This document shows positions 19,700 to 32,200 of a DNA stretch of 45,868 bases, one piece after another (within the stretch, counting starts at the first letter, position 1; each line of letters starts with the position of its first letter). The notes below the pieces were generated by a model. The model was not told the DNA's origin. It saw only the letters and a list, made by a program, of their open reading frames with translations, and ran no database searches. This DNA is from Mesostigma viride (lineage: Eukaryota > Streptophyta > Mesostigmatophyceae > Mesostigmatales > Mesostigmataceae), in assembly GCA_009746045.1 (NCBI GenBank), contig RPFO01000489.1, positions 1 to 45,868 on the forward strand, written 5' to 3'. A program made the position numbers and the translations under genes.

Positions 19700-20205
19700 G
19701 GGGCCCACAATCAATCTACAATACCCATGCCAAATTTTATTACTTGAGGAGACGCCATTTCAACAAATACATGACAATTGATGCTCATTGTGAATGCGTT
19801 TCCACATGAAATCATTACCATTTCATGCCATTTGGTCACTGGTGCGCTTTCCGCGTGCACTTTTCATTACTAGATTGCTTAAATTTATTAAAATTTATTA
19901 ACATTTATTAAAATTTATTCAAGTCGGGGTAAAATTGGCTGTTTTTGTCATAGTGTCATGCACTCGGAGGGTAAGCAAGTGAGACAAGTTGTAGATTATT
20001 TACAATTGCACAACCCTCTCCACGACCCCGCGAGTTCTATTTATAGAACGAATTATAATTATTGCCAAAATTGTGCACAAGCCTGTGCACAACCCAACCA
20101 GTAATTCCCACTTGAACTTTGAATAGTCAAGTGAATGCTCCAGATGGAGACAGATGTACAGATCGATCTTTACAAATGTACACGAGTTCAGATCAAGTAA
20201 GCTAT
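19700..20205. other. intergenic spacer downstream of gene A
   Basis: AT-rich, with about four AAATTTATT-type repeats at 19877-19920 and no coding sequence recognised. The right-hand edge contains the 3' flank of gene A, including its likely poly(A) signal at 20170-20174. Confidence 0.5.
20170..20174 (-). terminator. candidate poly(A) signal TGTAA of gene A
   Basis: On the minus strand TGTAA lies about 32 bases after the stop codon at 20206-20208. TGTAA is the common poly(A) signal of green algae. Similar hits follow two small genes (37731-37735 and 38508-38512). Confidence 0.4.
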
Positions 20206-21025
20206 CTAACTACCTACTAACAGGCGTTTCTTTACAGGTGCCCGTCCGCTGGGCTTCTTTACACCCCCCTCCCGCACATCTGCGCCAGCCTTCCCTTGAG
20301 GTTTTCGTTTGCCCTGCCCTGCGGCTTGGTCTCCCCCCTTCTCTTGGAGTCGTGGGGAAGATCTGGTCGCTGGGGAAGATCTGGTCGCCAGGTACCCCTT
20401 GTCCATCCACCACTCCAAATACGTTCCCTCAGGTGGCTTGAAACAGTTCCGCATCTCGTCTTGTTGTACCTTGAAAATTATGTTGGGCATCGTCCCCTTC
20501 TCCCCATTAATCCAGATTCCCTTTTCGTCACACCCTTCTGCCCAAAATTTAACGCACCACACGCCCGTTTTATCCACCTTTCGAACGACTCCATGCACCA
20601 GGAACGTGTCGACGTGGAAATCAGGCATGTGTGCCAGCTTCATTGGGTCTGCATTGAGTTTAGCCACCGAATCAGCAGCCCACGTGGGCTTCCACAACGT
20701 ATCAAGGCGCTGGAGTTGGTTCTTCCGATACTGGCAAAATTCACCGCCGTGCTTGCACAATACCGAAACCGGACATCCAACAGGCGAGCGGGGCACGACC
20801 CGTTTCCCCCCCCCACACCTTCCAGATTCTCCATCCACGGCTGCCAACTTGGTGGTGGCACTTTCTTGTCTAGTGGCTTGGGCTGGGTTGCGGTAACTGT
20901 GACACGTCTTTGTGGCGCTGGATCCTCCGGTTCCGATTCTTCCGATTCTTCCGAATCTTCCACAAACCCTTTGGGTGGGCCGGCATGCATGACATCCTTT
21001 GGCGGCTCCTCTTCAGACTCGTCAC
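20206..21025 (-). CDS. gene A, terminal exon (exon 4)
   Basis: The exon begins after a clear acceptor (CCCACCCACAG at 21026-21036). The split Gly codon joins exactly with the upstream donor, giving HLSKG|DESEEEPP. An acidic Ser/Glu start (DSEESEESEPEDP) is followed, after a frame change at a C9 run (20806-20814), by a folded-looking segment. That segment holds Cys and Trp (VSVLCKHGGEFCQYRKNQL, VWCVKFWAEGCDEKG, YLEWWMDKGY). The C-terminus is Lys/Arg-rich with a small duplicated TRSSPATRSSP and may be a nuclear or nucleic-acid-binding tail. I do not recognise the family. Reading across the C9 run requires a one-base change, so this is either a sequencing slip or a disabled gene. Confidence 0.6.
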
Positions 21026-21144
21026 CTGTGGGTGGGACAAGCAATGACGAGCGGCGCAATTAGTTATCATTACATTCGCAAATCAAACTTGGGAATATGC
21101 AAACATCATAATTTAACCGACCATATTCACTCAGATTAACTTAC
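21026..21144 (-). other. gene A intron 3 (119 bp)
   Basis: Donor AAAGG|GTAAGT and acceptor CCCACCCACAG|GTGAC flank 119 AT-richer bases. The splice is phase 1 and restores one frame across the junction. It has no palindromic repeats, unlike the upstream introns. Confidence 0.75.
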
Positions 21145-23561
21145 CCTTTGACAGATGACTAGCCGTTGCTCTTGATCGAACGTGCCCGCCAGGCGAAAGG
21201 AGCTTTTTGCAGTAGTCGACGGCACGCCCCAGCATCCCCCCCCCGACGCCCCCGAATTCCCCTTCGAGCCTCCCTCCCCTCCCCCCCCTCCTTCCCCCCT
21301 TCCCCCGATGCGCCGGTCGACCCGCCCCCCTCTCCGCCCTTCGACCCGCCCCCCTCTCCGCCCTTTGACCCGCCCCCCTCTCCACCCTTCGACCCGCCCC
21401 CCTCTCCGCCCTTGGACCCGCCCCCCTCTCCGCCCTTTGACCCGCCCCCCTCTCCACCCTTCTCTCCGCCCCCCTCTCCGCCCTTCGACCCGCCCCCCTC
21501 TCCGCCCCCCTCTCCGCCCTTCTCTCCGCCCCCCTCTCCGTCCTTCGACCCCCTCCCCTCTCCGCCCTTCGACCCGCCCCCCTCTCCGCCCTTCGACCCG
21601 CCCCCTCTCCGCCCTTCGACCCGCCCCCCTCTCCGTCGTTCGACCCCCCCCCTCTCCGCCCTTCGACCCGCCCCCCTCTCCGCCCTTCGAACCCCCCCCT
21701 CTCCGTCCTTCGACCCGCCCCCCTTATCACCACCCTCATTCCCGCCCCCCTCATCACCGCCGTCACCATCATCACCAACCTCCTCCCCATCATCACCCCC
21801 CTGTGACCCGACATCCTCATCATCCCCCTCCGGCCGAACGCCGCCATCATGAGGGTAGGGCGTCCCCATTGAGACGTCTTCGGCCGCGGGGGTCTCCGAG
21901 GCGGCGCGCTTCCGGCGTTTCTTTTTGGTGCCAGCGCCTGCCGTCTCCAGCTGACGCTTCTGGGCTGCACCCGCAATTTCCTTGCCCGAACGGCCGTTGG
22001 GATTGGAAATATCCTCCCCCTGTGGCCGCTTCCCAAGTACCTTCAGAAGGACCTTAAACCCATCCACCTGCTCCTTTGACCCAATGAAGATCACGGGTGG
22101 GTTGAAGAATCCCGTGAAATCGCTTAGGTACGACGACCAGTCGTCCTTCACACCATTGAAATCTCCACAATCCTTCGCCGCCTTCCAGTCCCTTTTCTCC
22201 ACCCACGAACCCGTTCGACCCTTCAACAATTCCTCATCATTCCACAGCTTCGCGTGGTGTTCCAAATTCAGCAGCCATATCCCATTCTTGATATCCGGCT
22301 GGTTCGTCAACCCCGTCCTCTTCGCAACAAATTCGAACCCCTCCATTGCATTAAGTACCACTTGAGCCAACCGTGTCGGCCCATCGCTTTTCTCCCACGC
22401 AAAAGTCTTCATCATGAACTCACAGGTCGTTTCCCCGTCAGACCCGTAAATTTTCTTAGAAATCCACGGGCCCTGCTGCTCGATTTCGGATGCCAGCTCC
22501 TCCGACCCAAACTTCCGCGGGGGTTCCCGCTTCTCCCCCACCTTTTTTTGGCGACCCGACTGGACGTCCTCTGCCTCGGCATGTTCGGCTTGGCCTTCCT
22601 CCGGCACAGCCCCCGTCACCACCACAGCCCCCGCCACAGGCTGTACGGGTTGGGGCACCACAGCCTGTTCGGTTGGGGGTTCGGGCGCAATCAGGACCCA
22701 CCATTTCGTTTCCTCCTTGTGGGTCGTCCAAAAATCCGTCCTCTCCAGCAGTGCAAGTGGGAAGGTGGAATCGTCCCTCCCCGTTGGCCTGATAACCGCC
22801 CTTATTCTCTTGGCAGCTACAGCGACCGTATCGACCACCCTCTGAAGGGCGCTGTCGGATTCCGAAGGCTGCATCGGCAACCAGCCGAGGTCGCGTGGTT
22901 CGGGGTATTTCCCAAATCGCGGTTGTAGATCATGAAAAGCTGGACCATCACCTCGCAGAAGATCTTGGCCATGTATGTCAAGTCATACAAGCACTGAGGA
23001 GGAACGTGTTTGGCCTTCACGGTTGCCATGATAGACGGCCGAATCGAAAGCGGGCTAGACTCCTCCACCCTTCCTGTTTGATCCCCCCCCCTTCCTCATC
23101 ACCCTTCCCTCCCCGTCCAGCTTGTCCGCTGCCACGATGTCCAGAAACTCTGCAAGCTCCTTGGCCAGCTTGTCCTCAATCGGTATTCCACATCTACTGT
23201 CGTCGTTCGGAGCGACCGTTTCATCCTTCACAGCCGAGATGAAGTCGTAGACTTGGGTTTTCTCCGATTCGGACAAACCACCCTCGTTCAATCGCCCTCC
23301 AACCCGCTCCTCACCACCCTCCTCCCCCTCCCCGTCCTTCCTTGCCTTCTCAGTGCTGCTTGAGACCCCATGAATCAAATTCCATATTTCTTTCTGGTCC
23401 TGAAGGGGCACCTCCGGCTTATCCCAGGATTCCTCCATGTGCGTCTTGAAATAGTTGTGCACTTCAAGCAGCGCCGTCCCCCTCGACTTTTTGGAAACGG
23501 CCTCGTCTTCTGCATTCAGCCCCCCTCCGATCAGGGCAACCCTCCGATGCGCCTCTCTCCC
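21145..23561 (-). CDS. gene A, exon 3 (frameshifted as given)
   Basis: Starts after acceptor GCATGCAG and opens GREAHRRVALIGGG. Several regions follow. The first is Glu/Gly-rich and ends in EFLDIVAADKLDGEG. The second is hydrophobic (YMAKIFCEVMVQLFMIYNR) and lies in a different frame after a C9 run at 23083-23091. A third (SESDSALQRVVDTVAVAAKR, FWTTHKEETKWWVLIAPE, KNGIWLLNLEHHAKLWNDEE) follows a second slip near a CCC at 22911-22913. A basic patch (TKKKRRKRAA, a likely nuclear signal), an acidic Asp/Gly tract, and an 8-residue Gly-Ser-Lys-Glu repeat complete the exon. It ends at donor GTAAGT. No known family is recognised. All frames of the Gly-rich repeat are open, so frame slips there are invisible. 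Confidence 0.6.
21303..21735 (-). repeat. 24-bp coding minisatellite, GGSKGGEG repeat
   Basis: About seventeen copies of a 24-base unit (plus strand CCCCCCTCTCCGCCCTTCGA and variants) within exon 3. Because 24 is a multiple of three, one frame reads Gly-Gly-Ser-Lys-Gly-Gly-Glu-Gly repeatedly. The two others read Arg/Ala/Glu-rich repeats and are also open. Short units change the frame within the array. Confidence 0.9.
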
Positions 23562-24407
23562 CTGCATGCATGAAATGTGAATCAGTGTTTGAGACAAAAA
23601 ACGGTCATACAACACACGACCTGACATTTTGTCCTTACACTTTGGAAGATCAGCCGTTCCCGAACAAAAATCACACCCTAATTTCCAGGTTCCAACGGCC
23701 GTTGGCGCAAGAAAAATCACACCCTAATTTCCAGGTTCCAACGGCCGTTGGCGCAAGAAAAATCACACCCTAATTTCCAGGTTCCAACGGCCGTTGGCGC
23801 AAGAAAAATCACACCCTAATTTCCAGGTTCCAACGGCCGTTGGCGCAAGAAAAATGTCGACCGAATTTCCAGGTTCCAACGGCCGTTGGCGCAAGAAAAA
23901 TATCAACCAAATTTCCAGGTTCCAACGGCCGTTGGCGAAAGAAAAATCACACACTAATTTCCAGGTTCCAACGGCCGTTGGCGCAGGAAAAATGACACCC
24001 TAATTTCCAGGTTCCAACGGCCGTTGGCGCAAGAAAAATCACACACTAATTTCCAGGTTCCAACGGCCGTTGGCGCAAGAAAAATCACACACTAATTTCC
24101 AGGTTCCAACGGCCGTTGGCGCAAGAAAAATCACACCCTAATTTCCAGGTTCCAACGGCCGTTGGCGCAAGAAAAATCACACCCTAATTTCCAGGTTCCA
24201 ACGGCCGTTGGCGCAAGAAAAATGTCGACCGAATTTCCAGGTTCCAACGGCCGTTGGCGCAAGAAAAATATCAACCAAATTTCCAGGTTCCAACGGCCGT
24301 TGGCGCAAGAAAAATCACACACTAATTTCCAGGTTCCAACGGCCGTTGGCGAACAAAAATCACATCTAGTGCCTAAAACGTTCCCACACCCGATCCGTTA
24401 TATTTAC
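23562..24407 (-). other. gene A intron 2, filled by the 46-bp palindromic array
   Basis: Donor CCAAAG|GTAAAT at 24408/24407 and acceptor TGCATGCAG|GGGAGAG at 23562/23561. Both sides are phase 0, so DMRTPK joins GREAHRR without shift. A stop in the read-through frame at 24366 supports splicing. Most of the 846 bases are palindromic repeats. Confidence 0.7.
23680..24357. repeat. 46-bp tandem array centred on CCAACGGCCGTTGG (intron 2)
   Basis: About fifteen units at an exact 46-base period. Each carries TTCCAACGGCCGTTGGCG, then CAAGAAAAATCACACCCTAA or a variant, then TTTCCAGG. The palindrome itself is intact in every copy, whereas the linker varies (CACACCC, GTCGACCGA, ATCAACCAA). The order of linker variants in 23800-23960 is repeated 368 bases later (eight units), which points to a recent block duplication. 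Confidence 0.95.
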
Positions 24408-25529
24408 CTTTGGCGTCCGCATGTCCTTCATGGGCGGGATCAGTGCTTCCCCCTCCACCTCCCAGCCCTTGAGCACGTCCAGATTGGTGTACATGAACTT
24501 GTCCGCGTCCCTCACCAACCCCCTCCACAAATCAAACGCCTCCTCGGTTGTCTCCACGTACTTGCCCTTTTGTTTACCCGCAATCTCGCCAGCTATCGCA
24601 GTCCTCACTTGCTCGTCTGAGCCCTCAAAAATCACGGACTTCAACATCTGCGTGTAGTGGTTGCCGTCCAGCACGGCAAACTGCGCAAACACGAAAGGCT
24701 TCTCGTAGTCGAGCATGTAGTCCAACGCGGTGTTCGTGAGCTCCAGTACTGCCTCACGGTCAGATGCATCTGACCACTCGGACGGATTCAAGTCCATGGT
24801 AATCAACTCCTCGGAGCACGCGGCCGCCATATCCTTCTTGGAGTACGTCCGGAGAATGGCCCTCCCTTCCTCGGCCGTTGGCGAACGAAAGTATCCGAAC
24901 CTCTGCACGGCACGGTCACTGTCCTCCCCCGTCAGTTTTTTAATTTTGTCAGAAAACCCTGGATTCTCTTCCAGCCAGGCATTGTAAGAATCGGGCTCCT
25001 GGTCTGCCAGCACCTGCCACGCAAACCGGAAGATCAGCACGGCACATTTTGCCTTCGTCAGACTTGTGCCGGCCCCCACGAACCACGGCGCGAGCCCCTT
25101 ACAATTCCGCACCGTCACCGTCCGATGCCTCATTAGTTCCGGGAGTTGGCACAAGTTGCTACTAAGGACCCGTACTTGAGTCCCAATCGCGGACCCCCCC
25201 ACGAGGTCGACATCGTCTGGCACTAGGCGTATCTTCTGCCGCAGATGAAACGCCGCCTGTATGGTGTCGGTTAGATTCTTGTCGTGCACTTGAGAGGACG
25301 GCGCTGGCTCCCAGGAGTCCAAAATGCTGGGCTTCGCATTTCCAGCACGTGTCGTCAGCAGCCCCTTCCTCTCAAAGGTCTTCACAATCCCCGACCATAA
25401 GTCGGTGCCCGGTGCTCGTTGGCGCCATTCCTCAAAAAATGTTGTGAGATGCCTTTCCGCCACCCCATGTTCAATCTTGTAAGCCCACCTCCTCCGCTCT
25501 TCCTCCGTTCTCTGCCTTGACGGACGCCC
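24408..25529 (-). CDS. gene A, exon 2
   Basis: An uninterrupted 374-codon exon between acceptor GCATGTGATCAG (25530-25541) and donor GTAAAT. It opens GRPSRQRTEEERRRWAYK and continues as a well-mixed, soluble-looking protein (VAERHLTTFFEEWRQRAPG, LRQKIRLVPDDVDLVGG, KCAVLIFRFAWQVLADQE, LNPSEWSDASDREAVLELT, YEKPFVFAQFAVLDGNHY). It has no signal peptide, membrane span or catalytic motif that I know. Coding quality (no breaks, balanced amino acids) is the best in the gene. There is no Met near the start, so at least one upstream exon must exist. Confidence 0.75.
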
Positions 25530-25576
25530 CTGATCACATGCAAAAAACATACAGATAGCCGGAAGGTCAGTACTAT

Positions 25577-26180
25577 GTTCCAACGGCCGTCGCCGGAAAA
25601 ATAACACCCTAATTTCCAGGTTCCAGCGGCCGTTGGCGCATGAAAGTCACACCCTAATTTACAGGTTCCAACGGCCGTTGGCGCATGAAAATCACACCCT
25701 AATTTCCAGGTTCCAACGGCCGTTGCCGACAGAAAAATCACACCCTAATTTCCAGGTTCCAACGGCCGTTGGCGCGAGAAAAATGACACCCTAATTTCCA
25801 GGTTCCAACGGCCGTTGGCGCGAGAAAAATCACACCCTATTTTCCAGGTTCCAACGGCCGTTGGCGCGAGAAAAATGACACCATTTCCAGTTTCCAACGG
25901 CCGTTGGCGACAGAAAAATCACACCCTAATTTCCAGGTTCCAACGGCCGTTGGCGCATGAAAATCACACCCTAATTTACAGGTTCCAACGGCCGTTGGCG
26001 CATGAAAATCACACCCTATTTTCCAGGTTCCAACGGCCGTTGGCGCAAGAAAAATGACACCCTAATTTACAGGTTCCAACGGCCGTTGGCGCATGAAAAT
26101 CACACCCTAATTTCAAGGTTCCGACGGCCGTTGGGCAAAAAAAAATAACACCCTAATTTCCAAATTGCAACGGCCGTTGG
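25577..26180. repeat. 46-bp palindromic array (upstream intron)
   Basis: About fourteen units of the same family as 23680-24357. The outermost copies are degenerate: CCAACGGCCGTCG at the exon side, and CCGACGGCCGTTGG then GCAACGGCCGTTGG at the other. Units of 44-46 bases have linkers GCGCATGAAAATCACACC or GCGCGAGAAAAATGACACC. It lies directly upstream (on the minus strand) of the acceptor of exon 2. Confidence 0.95.
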
Positions 26181-26202
26181 CGCAAGAAAATCAAGCAAGA
26201 AA

Positions 26203-29200
26203 AGGACAAGGACAAGGTGCTGGCACAAGGACAAGGACAAGGACAAGGACAAGGACAAGGACAAGGACAAGGACAAGGACAAGGACAAGGACAAGGACAA
26301 GGACAAGGACAAGGACAAGGACAAGGACAAGGACAAGGACAAGGACAAGGACAAGGACAAGGACAAGGACAAGGACAAGGACAAGGACAAGGACAAGGAC
26401 AAGGACAAGGACAAGGACAAGGACAAGGACAAGGACAAGGACAAGGACAAGGACAAGGACAAGGACAAGGACAAGGACAAGGACAAGGACAAGGACAAGG
26501 ACAAGGACAAGGACAAGGACAAGGACAAGGACAAGGACAAGGACAAGGACAAGGACAAGGACAAGGACAAGGACAAGGACAAGGACAAGGACAAGGACAA
26601 GGACAAGGACAAGGACAAGGACAAGGACAAGGACAAGGACAAGGACAAGGACAAGGACAAGGACAAGGACAAGGACAAGGACAAGGACAAGGACAAGGAC
26701 AAGGACAAGGACAAGGACAAGGACAAGGACAAGGACAAGGACAAGGACAAGGACAAGGACAAGGACAAGGACAAGGACAAGGACAAGGACAAGGACAAGG
26801 ACAAGGACAAGGACAAGGACAAGGACAAGGACAAGGACAAGGACAAGGACAAGGACAAGGACAAGGACAAGGACAAGGACAAGGACAAGGACAAGGACAA
26901 GGACAAGGACAAGGACAAGGACAAGGACAAGGACAAGGACAAGGACAAGGACAAGGACAAGGACAAGGACAAGGACAAGGACAAGGACAAGGACAAGGAC
27001 AAGGACAAGGACAAGGACAAGGACAAGGACAAGGACAAGGACAAGGACAAGGACAAGGACAAGGACAAGGACAAGGACAAGGACAAGGACAAGGACAAGG
27101 ACAAGGACAAGGACAAGGACAAGGACAAGGACAAGGACAAGGACAAGGACAAGGACAAGGACAAGGACAAGGACAAGGACAAGGACAAGGACAAGGACAA
27201 GGACAAGGACAAGGACAAGGACAAGGACAAGGACAAGGACAAGGACAAGGACAAGGCTGGACAAGGACAAGGACAAGGACAAGGACAAGGACAAGGACAA
27301 GGACAAGGACAAGGACAAGGACAAGGACAAGGACAAGGACAAGGACAAGGACAAGGACAAGGACAAGGGGACAAGGACAAGGACAAGGACAAGGACAAGG
27401 ACAAGGACAAGGACAAGGACAAGGACAAGGACAAGGACAAGGACAAGGACAAGGACAAGGACAAGGACAAGGACAAGGACAAGGACAAGGACAAGGACAA
27501 GGACAAGGACAAGGACAAGGACAAGGACAAGGACAAGGACAAGGACAAGGACAAGGACAAGGACAAGGACAAGGACAAGGACAAGGACAAGGACAAGGAC
27601 AAGGACAAGGACAAGGACAAGGACAAGGACAAGGACAAGGACAAGGACAAGGACAAGGACAAGGACAAGGACAAGGACAAGGACAAGGACAAGGACAAGG
27701 ACAAGGACAAGGACAAGGACAAGGACAAGGACAAGGACAAGGACAAGGACAAGGACAAGGACTGGACAAGGACAAGGACAAGGACAAGGACAAAACAAGG
27801 ACAAGGACAAGGACAAGGACAAGGACAAGGACAAGGACAAGGACAAGGACAAGGACAAGGACAAGGACAAGGACAAGGACAAGGACAAGGACAAGGCTGG
27901 ACAAGGACAAGGACAAGGACAAGGACAAGGACAAGGACAAGGACAAGGACAAGGACAAGGACAAGGACAAGGACAAGGACAAGGACAAGGACAAGGACAA
28001 GGACAAGGACAAGGACAAGGACAAGGACAAGGACAAGGACAAGGACAAGGACAAGGACAAGGACAAGGACAAGGACAAGGACAAGGACAAGGACAAGGAC
28101 AAGGACAAGGACAAGGACAAGGACAAGGACAAGGACAAGGACAAGGACAAGGACAAGGACAAGGACAAGGACAAGGACAAGGACAAGGACAAGGACAAGG
28201 ACAAGGACAAGGACAAGGACAAGGACAAGGACAAGGACAAGGACAAGGACAAGGACAAGGACAAGGACAAGGACAAGGACAAGGACAAGGACAAGGACAA
28301 GGACAAGGACAAGGACAAGGACAAGGACAAGGACAAGGACAAGGACAAGGACAAGGACAAGGACAAGGACAAGGACAAGGACAAGGACAAGGACAAGGAC
28401 AAGGACAAGGACAAGGACAAGGACAAGGACAAGGACAAGGACAAGGACAAGGACAAGGACAAGGACAAGGACAAGGACAAGGACAAGGACAAGGACAAGG
28501 ACAAGGACAAGGACAAGGACAAGGACAAGGACAAGGACAAGGACAAGGACAAGGACAAGGACAAGGACAAGGACAAGGACAAGGACAAGGACAAGGACAA
28601 GGACAAGGACAAGGACAAGGACAAGGACAAGGACAAGGACAAGGACAAGGACAAGGACAAGGACAAGGACAAGGACAAGGACAAGGACAAGGACAAGGAC
28701 AAGGACAAGGACTGGACAAGGACAAGGACAAGGACAAGGACAAGGACAAGGACAAGGACAAGGACAAGGACAAGGACAAGGACAAGGACAAGGACAAGGA
28801 CAAGGACAAGGACAAGGACAAGGACAAGGACAAGGACAAGGACAAGGACAAGGACAAGGACAAGGACTGGACAAGGACAAGGACAAGGACAAGGACAAGG
28901 ACAAGGACAAGGACAAGGACAAGGACAAGGACAAGGACAAGGACAAGGACAAGGACAAGGACAAGGACAAGGACAAGGACAAGGACAAGGACAAGGACAA
29001 GGACAAGGACAAGGACAAGGACAAGGACAAGGACAAGGACAAGGACAAGGACAAGGACAAGGACAAGGACAAGGACAAGGACAAGGACAAGGACAAGGAC
29101 AAGGACAAGGACAAGGACAAGGACAAGGACAAGGACAAGGACAAGGACAAGGACAAGGACAAGGACAAGGACAAGGACAAGGACAAGGACAAGGACAAGG

Positions 29201-32200
29201 ACAAGGACAAGGACAAGGACAAGGACAAGGACAAGGACAAGGACAAGGACAAGGACAAGGACAAGGACAAGGACAAGGACAAGGACAAGGACAAGGACAA
29301 GGACAAGGACAAGGACAAGGACAAGGACAAGGACAAGGACAAGGACAAGGACAAGGACAAGGACAAGGACAAGGACAAGGACAAGGACAAGGACAAGGAC
29401 AAGGACAAGGACAAGGACAAGGACAAGGACAAGGACAAGGACAAGGACAAGGACAAGGACAAGGACAAGGACAAGGACAAGGACAAGGACAAGGACAAGG
29501 ACAAGGACAAGGACAAGGACAAGGACAAGGACAAGGACAAGGACAAGGACAAGGACAAGGACAAGGACAACAAGGACAAGGACAAGGACAAGGACAAGGA
29601 CAAGGACAAGGACAAGGACAAGGACAAGGACAAGGACAAGGACAAGGACAAGGACAAGGACAAGGACAAGGACAAGGACAAGGACAAGGACAAGGACAAG
29701 GACAAGGACAAGGACAAGGACAAGGACAAGGACAAGGACAAGGACAAGGACAAGGACAAGGACAAGGACAAGGACAAGGACAAGGACAAGGACAAGGACA
29801 AGGACAAGGACAAGGACAAGGACAAGGCTGGACAAGGACAAGGACAAGGACAAGGACAAGGACAAGGACAAGGACAAGGACAAGGACAAGGACAAGGACA
29901 AGGACAAGGACAAGGACAAGGACAAGGACAAGGACAAGGACAAGGACAAGGACAAGGACAAGGACAAGGACAAGGACAAGGACAAGGACAAGGACTGGAC
30001 AAGGACAAGGACAAGGACAAGGACAAGGACAAGGACAAGGACAAGGACAAGGACAAGGACAAGGACAAGGACAAGGACAAGGACAAGGACAAGGACAAGG
30101 ACAAGGACAAGGACAAGGACAAGGACAAGGACAAGGACAAGGACAAGGACAAGGACTGGACAAGGACAAGGACAAGGACAAGGACAAGGACAAGGACAAG
30201 GACAAGGACAAGGACAAGGACAAGGACAAGGACAAGGACAAGGACAAGGACAAGGACAAGGACAAGGACAAGGACAAGGACAAGGACAAGGACAAGGACA
30301 AGGACAAGGACAAGGACAAGGACAAGGACAAGGACAAGGACAAGGACAAGGACAAGGACAAGGACAAGGACAAGGACAAGGACAAGGACAAGGACAAGGA
30401 CAAGGACAAGGACAAGGACAAGGACAAGGACAAGGACAAGGACAAGGACAAGGACAAGGACAAGGACAAGGACAAGGACAAGGACAAGGACAAGGACAAG
30501 GACAAGGACAAGGACAAGGACAAGGACAAGGACAAGGACAAGGACAAGGACAAGGACAAGGACAAGGACAAGGACAAGGACAAGGACAAGGACAAGGACA
30601 AGGACAAGGACAAGGACAAGGACAAGGACAAGGACAAGGACAAGGACAAGGACAAGGACAAGGACAAGGACAAGGACAAGGACAAGGACAAGGACAAGGA
30701 CAAGGACAAGGACAAGGACAAGGACAAGGACAAGGACAAGGACAAGGACAAGGACAAGGACAAGGACAAGGACAAGGACAAGGACAAGGACAAGGACAAG
30801 GACAAGGACAAGGACAAGGACAAGGACAAGGACAAGGACAAGGACAAGGACAAGGACAAGGACAAGGACAAGGACAAGGACAAGGACAAGGACAAGGACA
30901 AGGACAAGGACAAGGACAAGGACAAGGACAAGGACAAGGACAAGGACAAGGACAAGGACAAGGACAAGGACAAGGACAAGGACAAGGACAAGGACAAGGA
31001 CAAGGACAAGGACAAGGACAAGGACAAGGACAAGGACAAGGACAAGGACAAGGACAAGGACAAGGACAAGGCAAGGACAAGGACAAGGACAAGGACAAGG
31101 ACAAGGACAAGGACAAGGACAAGGACAAGGACAAGGACAAGGACAAGGACAAGGACAAGGACAAGGACAAGGACAAGGACAAGGACAAGGACAAGGACAA
31201 GGACAAGGACAAGGACAAGGACAAGGACAAGGACAAGGACAAGGACAAGGACAAGGACAAGGACAAGGACAAGGACAAGGACAAGGACAAGGACAAGGAC
31301 AAGGACAAGGACAAGGACAAGGACAAGGACAAGGACAAGGACAAGGACAAGGACAAGGACAAGGACAAGGACAAGGACAAGGACAAGGACAAGGACAAGG
31401 ACAAGGACAAGGACAAGGACAAGGACAAGGACAAGGACAAGGACAAGGACAAGGACAAGGACAAGGACAAGGACAAGGACAAGGACAAGGACAAGGACAA
31501 GGACAAGGACAAGGACAAGGACAAGGACAAGGACAAGGACAAGGACAAGGACAAGGACAAGGACAAGGACAAGGACAAGGACAAGGACAAGGACAAGGAC
31601 AAGGACAAGGACAAGGACAAGGACAAGGACAAGGACAAGGACAAGGACAAGGACAAGGACAAGGACAAGGACAAGGACAAGGACAAGGACAAGGACAAGG
31701 ACAAGGACAAGGACAAGGACAAGGGGACAAGGACAAGGACAAGGACAAGGACAAGGACAAGGACAAGGACAAGGACAAGGACAAGGACAAGGACAAGGAC
31801 AAGGACAAGGACAAGGACAAGGACAAGGACAAGGGGACAAGGACAAGGACAAGGACAAGGACAAGGACAAGGACAAGGACAAGGACAAGGACAAGGACAA
31901 GGACAAGGACAAGGACAAGGACAAGGACAAGGACAAGGACAAGGACAAGGACAAGGACAAGGACAAGGACAAGGACAAGGACAAGGACAAGGACAAGGAC
32001 AAGGACAAGGACAAGGACAAGGACAAGGACAAGGACAAGGACAAGGACAAGGACAAGGACAAGGACAAGGACAAGGACAAGGACAAGGACAAGGACAAGG
32101 ACAAGGACAAGGACAAGGACAAGGACAAGGACAAGGACAAGGACAAGGACAAGGACAAGGACAAGGACAAGGACAAGGACAAGGACAAGGACAAGGACAA

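Noticed and set aside
20296-21063. 255-residue plus-strand ORF opposite gene A exon 4
   Set aside because: Low-quality composition, while the minus strand carries in-phase splice sites.
21166-22057. Proline-rich plus-strand ORFs opposite gene A exon 3
   Set aside because: They are antisense shadows of the Gly-rich minisatellite; the minus strand has splice sites and coding-like flanks.
23680-24357. Short plus- and minus-strand ORFs reading QVPTAVGARK or NGRWNLEIW repeats
   Set aside because: They are translations of the 46-bp array in different frames.
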